NCBI GenBank assembly: GCA_002338505.1 | Contig: DDIK01000115.1 | Coordinates: 1-18,272 of the forward strand | Direction: 5' to 3' | Length of the DNA: 18,272 nucleotides | Origin: Bacteriovorax sp. UBA1852 | GTDB lineage: Bacteria > Bdellovibrionota > Bacteriovoracia > Bacteriovoracales > Bacteriovoracaceae | Shown: positions 1 to 8,199 of the stretch, piece by piece | Layout: the number at the start of each line of letters is the position of its first letter | Numbering within the stretch: the stretch's first letter is position 1 | Program-made: the position numbers and the translations under genes | The notes under the pieces: model-generated | What the model was told of the DNA's origin: nothing | The model's database searches: none | Seen by the model: the letters and a program-made list of their open reading frames with translations, nothing else

Positions 1-1169
1 TCAACTTTGATATTGAAAATTGAAAACTGACCGAGTGCATCCTCATTTTGTTTATTATTGATTTCTTTATAGAGAGAGCAAATTAAAGAGATCGGCTCAT
101 GCTCTTGGACTTTTGCAAACTTCAAAAGAAAGTTTATGAATAAGAGCTCTTGGCAATACTTTAAGTAATTACCTGAGGCATCTCTTTCCGGATCAAACTC
201 AGGACATATAATCTCATACCACTTGCTATCGCAATTACTCTCTTGAGCAAGCCAATGTGATAGAGCAAATGACTTGAGATAATCACCCTTAAAGAGTGTT
301 TTAAGGCACTTTGGTTGACTCTGAAAGTTATAATAGCCTTGGTGATTCTCGATCCACTCAGGAATTCTTATCAGAAGATCATTGATAAACTTACCAAATA
401 CCTTATTGCTTATAGAGTGAGAGTAGTTATTAAAGTCTGCATCTTTAGAGAGCAGGTTTAATTCCTTAGGAAGCTCATAATTTAAAATATTGAGAAAATC
501 ATTATTATCTAAGCTTTGAATCAGGCTTCTTAGCTCTAGTATTGTCTCTTCTAGTCTACTTGAAGGCCTAAACCAGCTATACTCATTAGATTTAAGACTG
601 TCGCAGTTTAATTCCGTTGAACTAGACTTCCTAAAGATATTACTTATCGTGTGATCAGGATTTAAAAGTTCACTTGCAGTGACTTTCTTCTCATTAATAT
701 CATAAATATTTGAGACAAATTTAACCTTAAGAATATAGATATTAATTGTTCTAAGAGCATAGACCTTTTTGAAGCGCTCTATATGCTCAGCAAATGGTGT
801 CTCTTTTACGGAGAAATGGTCCCAGAATAAGTCATATTCATTAATAAGGGATACATTAACTTTCTCTGACTTTGAGAAGCTCAAGAATTCATTAAAAACG
901 TTCTTCTTGAGAGTCTTATTTCTTGCCGGAAATGTTTCAATAATTTTAAGGGATTCATCAAGAAGAATTCTGATCTTCTTTTTTAGGCTAACACCATCTT
1001 TTGTGATGAGGCTATCGCCCTTCCAGTCTGGAACGACGAAGTTTTGAAAGTCAAATGACTTGCGAGCTTCAGCTGTTGGGATATCTCCTGGCTGAGCCTT
1101 ATTTGTCTGACTAATGATATTTGTCTGCCCAAGCCAATTATTTGGAATGAAGCTTCCCTTCTTATTCAT
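1..1169 (-). CDS. Protein of unknown function, C-terminus beyond the left edge
   Basis: An uninterrupted minus-strand frame reads from an ATG at 1169-1167 to the window edge, giving 389 complete codons with no stop, so the C-terminus is missing. The protein begins MNKKGSFIPNNWLGQTN and has no signal peptide or membrane segment, so a cytoplasmic protein is likely. It is rich in Lys, Asn, Leu and Ile with many predicted helices, and scattered Cys residues that form no obvious metal motif. I recognise no family. The Shine-Dalgarno sequence is weak (GGA about 6 bases before ATG). It diverges from the acidic-protein gene at 1373, and the region between them carries an 8-bp inverted repeat that could control either gene. 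The short plus-strand open frame at 769-1047 lies entirely inside it and is not a gene. Confidence 0.8.
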   Translation of the reverse strand, partial: MNKKGSFIPNNWLGQTNIISQTNKAQPGDIPTAEARKSFDFQNFVVPDWKGDSLITKDGVSLKKKIRILLDESLKIIETFPARNKTLKKNVFNEFLSFSKSEKVNVSLINEYDLFWDHFSVKETPFAEHIERFKKVYALRTINIYILKVKFVSNIYDINEKKVTASELLNPDHTISNIFRKSSSTELNCDSLKSNEYSWFRPSSRLEETILELRSLIQSLDNNDFLNILNYELPKELNLLSKDADFNNYSHSISNKVFGKFINDLLIRIPEWIENHQGYYNFQSQPKCLKTLFKGDYLKSFALSHWLAQESNCDSKWYEIICPEFDPERDASGNYLKYCQELLFINFLLKFAKVQEHEPISLICSLYKEINNKQNEDALGQFSIFNIKV

Positions 1170-1210
1170 ATTATCCGTTGTTCTTGTTTCGTTGTGTGGT
1201 GGCAGATATT

Positions 1211-1234
1211 ATGACAAATCAGCCATTTTGTCAT
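1211..1234. promoter_or_regulatory. Perfect inverted repeat, ATGACAAA-N8-TTTGTCAT, between divergent genes
   Basis: The arms at 1211-1218 and 1227-1234 are exact reverse complements separated by eight bases. The site lies 41 bp upstream of the minus-strand gene start (1169) and about 140 bp upstream of the plus-strand start (1373). No T-run follows on either strand, so it does not look like an intrinsic terminator. A sigma-70-like TTGAAA (1234-1239) and TATAAG (1255-1260) adjoin it on the plus strand, though their 15-base spacing is short. On the minus strand CATAAT overlaps the left arm. An operator bound by a dimeric repressor is the simplest reading; the regulator is unknown. Confidence 0.5.
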
Positions 1235-1372
1235 TGAAAAAAAAATATATTTTCTATAAGAAAGGCGATAAGTACTCGTTATTATGAAAGGAAAAGTTTA
1301 AAGAATAAATGCTGCATACCGATATGAATAGAGATAAGTTTAGAACCCAATTGGGTATTTTTGGAGATTACC

Positions 1373-2206
1373 ATGGAAGATAAGGAACTAGAAGAAGCAT
1401 TAGCAGCAAGCATCGATGAAAGTTTTAACAAGTCTGAGCTTGATGACATTATGAATGAAATTGAAAACCTTGAAAAAGAGTTTTCAGAGGATTCATCTCA
1501 AGAAGGTTCTGATGGTTTAGCTCTTAAACAGGCTAAGAATAATAATCTCCAAGATGCAATCGATCAAGAAGTTGAGAGTATGATCACTGAGAATGCTCCC
1601 GAAGAAGAAGCTTCTCCTGAAGTTATCGCTGAAACGCCTGCTGAAGAAATTGAAGAGCCCGTTGAAGCTCAAGTCGAAAATAAAGAGTTCTCTCAAGACT
1701 TAATTGATGCTGCGTTTAGCCAAAAGCCTGAAGCAACAGAGATAAAAGAAGAGACTGAAGAAGTAATTTCTGAGCCTGTCTCTGAGCATATTACAGAAGC
1801 AGAAATGACAGACGAAACATTTTCGGAGACACCAACTAGCGAAGCTGATGAAGAAGTCGCTTTTAGCGATGAAGAATTAGCAGATGTTACTAGCGGCCTT
1901 GATGATGAGGAAGTAGAGACAATTTCTGAATCTCATGATCATAACAATGTTGTTAGTCTTAATAAAGAGCACAGCGCAGGTTCGAATGTCGATTTTCAAG
2001 CCAGTGGAACAATGGATTTAAGTGTTAATCTAAATATTGCAGGTCAAAATGCTCACTTAAAAGTTGAAGATGGAGCACTTGTTGTTCATTTAAATGGTGT
2101 GAGTTTAGAAATTTCTGAAGAGAATGGATGTAGTGTAAAGATGGCAGGTGGAGTAAATCACAATGTCCCTATAAACGCTACAGAATCTAAGAAAAAAGCT
2201 TCATAA
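1373..2206 (+). CDS. Highly acidic, largely disordered protein of unknown function
   Basis: The start is placed at ATG 1373 because GGAG (1363-1366) lies six bases upstream. The open frame extends back to a TTG at 1361 but has no ribosome binding site there. The 277-residue protein has three parts: an N-terminal acidic helical segment (about 1-45), a long Glu/Asp/Pro/Ala-rich stretch with little hydrophobic content (about 45-195) that is probably disordered, and a C-terminal segment (about 205-265) of alternating polar and hydrophobic residues with repeated Gly and Asn, likely beta-rich. There is no signal peptide. I do not recognise a family. It lies 19 bp upstream of rsmD and is probably cotranscribed with it, which by itself does not indicate a role in RNA modification. 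Confidence 0.8.
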   Translation: MEDKELEEALAASIDESFNKSELDDIMNEIENLEKEFSEDSSQEGSDGLALKQAKNNNLQDAIDQEVESMITENAPEEEASPEVIAETPAEEIEEPVEAQVENKEFSQDLIDAAFSQKPEATEIKEETEEVISEPVSEHITEAEMTDETFSETPTSEADEEVAFSDEELADVTSGLDDEEVETISESHDHNNVVSLNKEHSAGSNVDFQASGTMDLSVNLNIAGQNAHLKVEDGALVVHLNGVSLEISEENGCSVKMAGGVNHNVPINATESKKKAS

Positions 2207-2225
2207 GAAAATTAGGTTATGACAT

Positions 2226-2783
2226 ATGTCAGTCAATATATTAGGAGGGCGTGCTAAAGGGCATGCCCTTTTTGTTCCTCACAGCTCCATTACAAGACCA
2301 ACTTCAGTCATGCTCAGAAGAAGATTCTTCGATGCTCATCAAGATATGACAGATATTATTTTCATTGATCTGTGCGCGGGAAGTGGAGCCATGGGAATTG
2401 AGGCGCTATCAAGAGGTGCTGAAAAAGTTTATCTCAATGAACAAAATCCTAAAGTCTTATCAGTTTTAAAAAAGAATAAATCTAGTCTTAAGAAGTTTGA
2501 TATTGAAAAGGAAGTCACGATTACAAAGTCGAGTTGTGTAGACTTCTTAAAAAACCATAGAGAACTAGATGGGGAAGATACTTTCATATTTTTTGATCCT
2601 CCATATGAAGATCACGCTCTCTATAAAGAAGTTCTTAAAGAGTTAAAGAGTTACTCCAACTCAAAGTGTATTATCGAGACAGATCGTCAAAAAGGTATCA
2701 AGAAAGAAGTTATAGAATCATATGACTTTCACATTCGTAAAGAATACAAGCAAGGCACAAGCTACATTTATATCCTTGAATAG
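2226..2783 (+). CDS. rsmD: 16S rRNA (guanine(966)-N2)-methyltransferase RsmD
   Basis: RsmD uses S-adenosylmethionine to methylate N2 of guanine 966 in 16S rRNA during 30S subunit assembly. The 185-residue length is close to the usual RsmD size. An N-terminal glycine-rich strand (ILGGRAKG) and an RPT motif (residues 24-26) are followed by the AdoMet-binding loop DLCAGSGAMGIEALSRGA (48-65) and the catalytic DPPY motif (124-127). The segment after RPT (SVMLRRRFF) departs from the common form but keeps the conserved Arg and Phe positions. The neighbour coaD, 79 bp downstream, is a widely conserved partner of rsmD, which supports the assignment. The ATG at 2226 has a modest AGG about nine bases upstream. 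Confidence 0.92.
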   Translation: MSVNILGGRAKGHALFVPHSSITRPTSVMLRRRFFDAHQDMTDIIFIDLCAGSGAMGIEALSRGAEKVYLNEQNPKVLSVLKKNKSSLKKFDIEKEVTITKSSCVDFLKNHRELDGEDTFIFFDPPYEDHALYKEVLKELKSYSNSKCIIETDRQKGIKKEVIESYDFHIRKEYKQGTSYIYILE

Positions 2784-2862
2784 AGAGAGGAAAAAAGTCA
2801 CCTATTGGAAACTCTTTCATAAGACATTTCTTTCGGTTAAACTACTATAAAGAGGAGTCGTC

Positions 2863-3348
2863 ATGAAAAAGGCAATCTACGCTGGTAGTTTTGATCCATT
2901 TACTAATGGACATTTTCATATATTAACTAGGGCCTTACATATATTTGATGAGGTGACCTTACTTGTTGGTAAGAGCCCATCTAAGCGTACTTTGTTTTCG
3001 GCTGAAGAGCGTGTCACTATGCTTGAAGAATTATTTAAAGATAATAAGAAAGTACAAGTGGACTTGTTTCAAGGCTTACTTGTTGAATATGCAAAACAGA
3101 ATGGTATTAAAGCATTAATTAGGGGACTTAGGCCTACAGGGGACTTTGAAAGTGAATTTCAAATGGCCTCCATGAATAAGAAGCTTTATCCAGAAAGTGA
3201 AACAATTTTCTTAATGACTGAAGGGGAGAATTACTATCTTTCAAGTTCATTAGTAAAAGAAATTTACAAACATGGAACTGATATTTCAGAGTTTGTTCCA
3301 ACGATAATTTTAGATTGGTTAGATAGAAAAGGTAGGGAAGCAATATGA
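2863..3348 (+). CDS. coaD: Phosphopantetheine adenylyltransferase CoaD
   Basis: CoaD transfers AMP from ATP to 4'-phosphopantetheine, giving dephospho-CoA, the penultimate step of coenzyme A synthesis in the cytoplasm. At 161 residues it has typical length. The nucleotidyltransferase signature is clear: YAGSFDPFTNGHFHI (residues 6-20) contains the T-x-G-H motif (14-17), RGLR (87-90) is followed by an acidic, Phe-containing segment, and SSSLVKE (127-133) forms the second nucleotide-binding motif. A strong ribosome binding site (AGAGGAG) precedes the ATG. Its stop overlaps the start of the aminotransferase gene by four bases (ATGA), indicating translational coupling. Confidence 0.95.
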   Translation: MKKAIYAGSFDPFTNGHFHILTRALHIFDEVTLLVGKSPSKRTLFSAEERVTMLEELFKDNKKVQVDLFQGLLVEYAKQNGIKALIRGLRPTGDFESEFQMASMNKKLYPESETIFLMTEGENYYLSSSLVKEIYKHGTDISEFVPTIILDWLDRKGREAI

Positions 3349-4574
3349 GTTTAAAACTTTCAAAGAGAGTTTCATCATTAACAGAAAGTGTCACACTAAA
3401 GCTCAACGCACAGGCCGTGAAAATGGCATCAGAAGGTAAGAAGGTTTATAACTTAACTGCAGGCCAGCTTCCATTTAGACCACCAAGAAGCCTTGTGGAA
3501 GGTATTCGGGGAGAGTTAGACTTTCTTAGTAGTTTTCAATATAGTCCCGTCGCTGGTGAAGCAAATCTTAGAGATATTTTTCATAATTACTTTATTGATT
3601 CACGTAAAATTTCAGATTCTAATTATAAGAAAGACTCTTCTGTCATTATAGGAAACGGTGGAAAGCACGTCGTTTCAAATGTCTTTGCAAGTCTCATTGA
3701 TGAAGAGGACGAAGTTGTCCTAATTGCGCCTTATTGGGTTTCTTATCCGGAGATGATCAATATTTATGGAGGTCAGATTAAGGTTGTTCAAACTAGTATT
3801 TTTAACGCTTTTGAACCTACTATTGAAGATATAAAAGAAGCGATTACTGACAAGACAAAAATGATTGTTATTAATAGTCCGAATAATCCAACCGGAACTC
3901 ATTATAGTGATAAATGGATGAAGGAATTCGCGGCCATGCTTGAAGAATTTCCTGATGTTCATATACTCAGTGATGAGATTTACTATGAACTTAATTATTT
4001 TGATCCAAAGCCTACATACTTCTATCAACATAATGAAAGTCTCTTAAAGAGAACAATCATCATTGATGGTGTTTCAAAGAATCTTGCTTCAACTGGACTT
4101 AGAATAGGTTACTGCATTGCTGATAAGAAAATTGTCCAAGCGATGACAAAGCTTCAAGGTCATACCGCTTCAGGTGCAAATTCTTTAATTCAAAAATCTC
4201 TCTTAAAATACGATTTTGATCAAATTGCAGAATACCTAGCTCCGGTAAAGTCCCACCTAAGAGACAATTCCCAAGTTATAAGAGACGCTTTTAGGGCAAA
4301 GAAACTCTCAAAGTGTTGGTATCAAACAATTTCAGCTTTCTATTACTTTGTCGATTTCTCACAAACAGAACTTATGAATAAGTATCGAAAAGATGAAAAC
4401 GACCAAGCAGATTACTCTGTTCAGATTTGTGCAGACTTGCTTGAGAAAAAGGGTCTGGCACTTGTTCCAGGTATTGCTTTTGGTTCACCTAATTGTGCAA
4501 GGTTAAGTCTTGTACCACCAAAGGATTCCTTTAAAGAGGCCATTGATATACTCGCTGAAAGCCTAATGGGGTAG
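3345..4574 (+). CDS. Pyridoxal-phosphate aminotransferase, class I (aspartate aminotransferase-like)
   Basis: This is a fold-type I aminotransferase of 409 residues, the usual length. Visible landmarks are the early substrate-loop region (NLTAGQLPF, 36-44), a glycine-rich cofactor-phosphate loop (NGGKHVV, 104-110), NSPNNPTG (177-184), the Asp that pairs with the pyridine nitrogen (SDEIYY, D210), the Schiff-base lysine in DGVSKNLASTGLRIGY (K245), and a C-terminal Arg (R386 in ARLSL) in the position that usually binds the substrate carboxylate. Aspartate or a similar amino acid is the probable donor, but substrate cannot be fixed from sequence alone. The gene overlaps coaD by four bases; no clear functional link to CoA synthesis is evident. 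No strong terminator follows. Confidence 0.9.
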   Translation: MSLKLSKRVSSLTESVTLKLNAQAVKMASEGKKVYNLTAGQLPFRPPRSLVEGIRGELDFLSSFQYSPVAGEANLRDIFHNYFIDSRKISDSNYKKDSSVIIGNGGKHVVSNVFASLIDEEDEVVLIAPYWVSYPEMINIYGGQIKVVQTSIFNAFEPTIEDIKEAITDKTKMIVINSPNNPTGTHYSDKWMKEFAAMLEEFPDVHILSDEIYYELNYFDPKPTYFYQHNESLLKRTIIIDGVSKNLASTGLRIGYCIADKKIVQAMTKLQGHTASGANSLIQKSLLKYDFDQIAEYLAPVKSHLRDNSQVIRDAFRAKKLSKCWYQTISAFYYFVDFSQTELMNKYRKDENDQADYSVQICADLLEKKGLALVPGIAFGSPNCARLSLVPPKDSFKEAIDILAESLMG

Positions 4575-4647
4575 AGTATACCACCTTTAATTCAATACCT
4601 TAACAAGAGATAATGTAGAGAGTTGCTATGACTTTAACTGAGGAAAT

Positions 4648-5625
4648 ATGCGCTTACATTATTACTTAATATTCTTATTACTCATCACGAGCTGTGGAAA
4701 AGATGCCCAAGAGGAAGTGGACTCTGCTATTTTGTCAGCCACAAATGCTCTATCAACTTCTGATTGTGACTCAGCTCTAAACTCTCTTGGAAGTGTTAGT
4801 TATCAGAATAAGAATTATGAATATATCAAGCTCTTTGCGGCCGCAAATGCCTGTAAAGCAGGTTATAAGACAACAACCTTCTTTGATAATGACTTAAGTA
4901 AAATCTCCGGAACGAGTCTCTTGAGTTCATTTACAACTTTTTCTTTGGCCCAAACAAGTACAGGGACTACAGACGCAAATTATCAATATCTTCAAACAGC
5001 AATCGATGCACTCTTATATGCTGGTGGACTATCAACAAGTTCTAATCCTGAGAGTGATCTTAGGGAACAAGTTTTTTCTTCTAGCGAAGTGGCGGAAATG
5101 AATTCTCTTCTTCTGTATCTTTTAATGAATCAGCTTGGGAATTATTTCTACTATTATGGAAATACAAATTCTACGGGCGTTAAGGGAGGAGGAAATATTC
5201 AGCCAGGTCAAGTCTGTCTCCATTCTTATAACGTGGATGGTGGAGTGATCGATTTAGTAATTTCAACGTATCTTGCGGGAAATGGTGGCTCTTGTACAGC
5301 TGCTGGTCTTGCAGGTAGTAGTCAGCTGAACTCAGGTGGAGATATTGATACAGAAAAAGCGTGTAATGGAATTGTCCTTTTTAATTCACTTTACGATACA
5401 TTTCTGAATATCACTGTTTCCAGTATTGGTGACACTGACGTCACTGCGGCCTTTGACTCCGTAAAGTCAATCATAGATAGTCCCCCCGGAGGAGTTGGTT
5501 TTACTGATAGTTCAATACTCACAGTGAAGAGTCAAAATTTATGTGAAACAAGTTTTGCATCTAACAATGAAGACCTGCAAATATTTTTTGCAGTAATTTT
5601 TGAGAGCCTACATAATAGACAATGA
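4648..5625 (+). CDS. Predicted lipoprotein of unknown function
   Basis: The 325-residue product starts with a short hydrophobic signal ending in a lipobox, LLITSC, so cleavage and lipidation at Cys16 are predicted, followed by GKDAQEE. The mature part is rich in Ser, Thr, Asn, Gly and Ala and has several Cys residues (for example near 40, 53, 190, 216 and 239) that could form disulfides in the periplasm. Its first 100 residues look helical with repeat-like Ala/Leu spacing, possibly a TPR-type fold, but this is uncertain. The ribosome binding site GAGGA sits three bases from the ATG, rather close. A GATAAT at 4609-4614 may be a -10 element, with a poor -35. The stop overlaps the next gene by four bases, so lipoprotein and barrel are probably made together. 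Confidence 0.85.
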   Translation: MRLHYYLIFLLLITSCGKDAQEEVDSAILSATNALSTSDCDSALNSLGSVSYQNKNYEYIKLFAAANACKAGYKTTTFFDNDLSKISGTSLLSSFTTFSLAQTSTGTTDANYQYLQTAIDALLYAGGLSTSSNPESDLREQVFSSSEVAEMNSLLLYLLMNQLGNYFYYYGNTNSTGVKGGGNIQPGQVCLHSYNVDGGVIDLVISTYLAGNGGSCTAAGLAGSSQLNSGGDIDTEKACNGIVLFNSLYDTFLNITVSSIGDTDVTAAFDSVKSIIDSPPGGVGFTDSSILTVKSQNLCETSFASNNEDLQIFFAVIFESLHNRQ

Positions 5626-6752
5626 TAAGAAAAATTATACTCATCACATTTTTTCTCACATCAGTCTCGGCCAAAGAAATCGTTTGGCTTGGAAGAAGTG
5701 CCAAAGCTTTACTTATGGGTGACGCATGGACTGCTCTGGCAAATGACGATGAGATGACTCTCTTTTATAATCCAGCAAGTCTTGGAGCAAACTCCTCTGT
5801 AGGATTTAATCTTATTAATCCAAAGTTAGGTGCCACTAATGCTTTAGATGAACTTGATCGCTTTGAAGACTTTCCAAGCGGTGATGCGGGAGCAATTTCA
5901 GAACGTTTACTGGGATTTCCTGTCTTTGTCGAGGCCTCAATATTCCCAACTTTTAAGATGCTTAATTTTGCGTTCTCATTATTTGCGACAAGCAAAACAA
6001 GTCTTGTGATGACAAACGCTGTTCATCCAACGCTTAAGGCTGACTACCGTTACGATAGAGGTTTTGCTTTTGGCTTTGGCTATAATCTTATTGGTGGAAA
6101 GAACTCTCGTGGTAAAAGCCTTGGAAATGGTGAGAGACTTTCAATAGGCTACACTCTTAAGTATCTTCGTCGAGAGGGATTAAGTAAGAGCTTTGATATC
6201 TTTGGAACAGGGCTTCTTGATGATATCAATAATGGTAATCTTGAAAGTACGGATGACTTTAAAAGAATTCTTGGTTTTTCAGAAGGTAAGTCTTTTGGTC
6301 ATGATATTGGGATTGAGTATGCCCTTGGCTCTGGATCGAGTCAGTTTACCATGGGAGCCTCTCTTTTAAATATAGCTGATATTAGTTTTAGAAAACTCTC
6401 TGGTACTGAGCCTGTTCCTGAGCAAGATATGTACCTCAATCTTGGTGCTTCTTTTAAGCAAGATTTTAAACTTTTTAGCTATACTCTTGCGACTGATTTA
6501 AAACCGGTAAATCAACCAATTCCTTTTGGTCAGATGTTTAATTTTGGTGCCAGTGTTTCTATCCCATTTTTTTCAACGTTCTTTGGCTGGTCCCAGGGCT
6601 ACATTAGTTATGGACTTGAAGTTGATCTATGGCCTTTCAGAGTTCTTGCTGGGTTTTATAGTGTTGAGCTTGGATCAGAATTTAAAGAAAATGAAGGGAA
6701 GAGGGCAGTTATTTATCTGAGCCTTCTTGATATAGATATAGACGCATTTTAA
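5622..6752 (+). CDS. Outer-membrane beta-barrel protein of the PorV/UPF0164/FadL-like type
   Basis: The 376-residue protein has a signal peptide (MIRKIILITFFLTSVSA, cleavage near residue 17). The mature N-terminus, GRSAKALLMGDAWTALANDD followed by FYNPASLG (residues 24-54), matches the pattern seen in PorV/PorQ, UPF0164 and FadL-like barrels, which have a Gly-rich segment with alanines, an acidic pair and then YNPA. The rest is alternating hydrophobic/polar strands with many Gly, Phe and Tyr, as expected of a barrel, and ends in a short polar tail and Phe. It overlaps the lipoprotein gene by an ATGA, which suggests that the two form a unit in the outer membrane. Whether it transports hydrophobic compounds or acts as a secretion accessory cannot be told. 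Confidence 0.8.
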   Translation: MIRKIILITFFLTSVSAKEIVWLGRSAKALLMGDAWTALANDDEMTLFYNPASLGANSSVGFNLINPKLGATNALDELDRFEDFPSGDAGAISERLLGFPVFVEASIFPTFKMLNFAFSLFATSKTSLVMTNAVHPTLKADYRYDRGFAFGFGYNLIGGKNSRGKSLGNGERLSIGYTLKYLRREGLSKSFDIFGTGLLDDINNGNLESTDDFKRILGFSEGKSFGHDIGIEYALGSGSSQFTMGASLLNIADISFRKLSGTEPVPEQDMYLNLGASFKQDFKLFSYTLATDLKPVNQPIPFGQMFNFGASVSIPFFSTFFGWSQGYISYGLEVDLWPFRVLAGFYSVELGSEFKENEGKRAVIYLSLLDIDIDAF

Positions 6753-6759
6753 CGTTAGA

Positions 6760-6791
6760 TAGCCGAGCGTTCCGGTCTAGAATTGTTTTTT
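6760..6791 (+). terminator. Candidate intrinsic terminator after the barrel gene
   Basis: A short stem (TAG/CCG at 6760-6765 with CGG-T-CTA at 6773-6779, one bulged T, seven-base loop) begins seven bases after the barrel stop and is followed by a six-T run at 6786-6791. The stem is weak and the T-run starts six bases after it, so this is only a moderate candidate. Confidence 0.4.
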
Positions 6792-6792
6792 A

Positions 6793-6822
6793 TTGCCAAT
6801 ACCTCCTAATTATCCGTAAAAT
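6793..6822 (+). promoter_or_regulatory. Sigma-70-type promoter for phoH-pilZ
   Basis: TTGCCA (6793-6798) and TAAAAT (6817-6822) are separated by 18 bases, giving four of six and five of six consensus matches. The predicted start near 6830 gives a leader of about 55 bases to the TTG start codon. It sits directly after the candidate terminator, which supports a new transcription unit here. Confidence 0.5.
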
Positions 6823-6884
6823 TTAAATAATTAAAGTTTCAAGAGACTTTAGAGCACATCATCTTGTACTTCATGGAGGAAGAA

Positions 6885-8195
6885 TTGAAAAAAACTTTCG
6901 TTTTAGACACCAATGTTATCTTATTTGACCCAACTGCTATTTTTAAGTTTGGTGATAATAATGTTTTTATCCCACTTGTCGTCGTCGAAGAGGTCGACAG
7001 ATTTAAGAAAGATCAAAATGAGAACGGACGAAACGCGAGATACTTTTCACGTATTGTAGATGACCTTAGAAAACAAGGCTCCTTGATGAATGGGGTTATC
7101 CTTGAAAATGGTGGCTCGCTTATCATTAGTCTCGATAAGAAAACTAAAGAGTCTTATGAGTCATTTGATCTCTCTATTAATGATAATTTAATTCTAGCTT
7201 CTGCTATCGCACTTAAAGAAGAGGGTGGAGAAGTTACCCTTATTACAAAAGATATTAATCTAAGATTAAAAGCAGATATTCTAGGTTTAACAGCTGAAGA
7301 TTATGGGATGAAAGATGTAAAGCTTGAAGAGCTCTACACAGGCTATCGTTATCTTCCAGTTGAAAAGTCGCAATTTGATGAATTTGAAGCTAATCGTTTT
7401 CTTCAATTTGATAAGGCCGAAGAGCTTGATGTTTATCCTAATGAGTATGTCATAATTCATGAAGAAGGAAACGAGAGAAGAAGGCTTCTTGGGCGTTATA
7501 ATAAAACAAAGCTTGGTATCGTTCCTCTTATTCCAATGAGAGAAGGGATATGGGGAATTTATCCTAAGAATATGGAGCAACAATTCGCTCTTGATGCACT
7601 TTTAAATGATGATATTAAGCTTGTGTCTCTTGTTGGTAAGGCGGGGACAGGTAAGACTCTCTTGGCAATCGCCGCTGGTCTTGAAATGACGATCAATCAA
7701 GAGAAGTATTCAAGACTTCTCGTTTCTAGACCTATTCAGCCAATGGGAAAAGACCTTGGTTATCTTCCTGGAGATGTTAATGATAAATTAGGTCCATGGA
7801 TGCAGCCAATCTTTGATAATATGGATTTCTTATTTGACCAAAGAAGGGCCGGTAATTCATCTTCATATGAAGACTTAATGGATCATGGGCTTCTTCATAT
7901 TGAACCTCTAACTTATATAAGAGGACGATCAATACCTGGACAATATCTCATTGTAGATGAGGCGCAAAATTTATCTCCTCACGAAGTGAAGACAATTGTT
8001 ACCAGAGCAGGTGAGGGAACTAAAATTGTTCTGACAGGTGATCCTCAACAAATTGATAGTCCGTATCTTGATGAGATAAATAATGGACTAGCTTACGTTG
8101 TTGAAAGACTTAAGAAAGAAGATATCATTGCTCACTCAACTCTAACAGTTGGAGAGAGATCAGTTCTATCGGAGACAGCTTCAAAGCTACTATAA
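6885..8195 (+). CDS. PIN-PhoH fusion protein (PhoH2-type ATPase with nuclease domain)
   Basis: Known PhoH2-type proteins couple an N-terminal PIN ribonuclease domain to a PhoH ATPase, and mycobacterial examples unwind and cut RNA. Here the PIN domain (about 1-140) shows acidic metal-binding positions D8 (VLDTNV), E35/E36 (VVVEEVDRF), D100 (INDNLIL) and D123. The PhoH domain (about 230-436) shows Walker A GKAGTGKT (251-258), the family segment SRPIQPMGKDLGYLPGD (281-297), Walker B LIVDEAQN (355-362), LTGDPQQID (383-391) and a C-terminal ERS (424-426). I place the start at TTG 6885 because GGAGG (6875-6879) precedes it by five bases; the in-frame ATG at 6873 has no ribosome binding site. Length is 436 residues. 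The cytoplasmic role is probably RNA processing or decay; the target is unknown. Confidence 0.9.
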   Translation: MKKTFVLDTNVILFDPTAIFKFGDNNVFIPLVVVEEVDRFKKDQNENGRNARYFSRIVDDLRKQGSLMNGVILENGGSLIISLDKKTKESYESFDLSINDNLILASAIALKEEGGEVTLITKDINLRLKADILGLTAEDYGMKDVKLEELYTGYRYLPVEKSQFDEFEANRFLQFDKAEELDVYPNEYVIIHEEGNERRRLLGRYNKTKLGIVPLIPMREGIWGIYPKNMEQQFALDALLNDDIKLVSLVGKAGTGKTLLAIAAGLEMTINQEKYSRLLVSRPIQPMGKDLGYLPGDVNDKLGPWMQPIFDNMDFLFDQRRAGNSSSYEDLMDHGLLHIEPLTYIRGRSIPGQYLIVDEAQNLSPHEVKTIVTRAGEGTKIVLTGDPQQIDSPYLDEINNGLAYVVERLKKEDIIAHSTLTVGERSVLSETASKLL

Positions 8196-8199
8196 AATA

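Noticed and set aside
769..1047. Plus-strand open frame of 92 codons
   Set aside because: It is antisense to the long left-edge minus-strand frame, which has better composition and a plausible start.
1264..1271. GGCGATAA resembling a sigma-28 -10 element upstream of the acidic-protein gene
   Set aside because: The -35 position at the correct 11-base spacing (ATATATTT) matches only four of eight consensus bases, and the gene has no flagellar link.
8149..8199. A 17-residue N-terminal extension of the PilZ protein from TTG 8149
   Set aside because: It lies inside phoH in another frame and has no ribosome binding site. The PilZ motif begins only seven residues after the ATG at 8200, so the extension is not needed.
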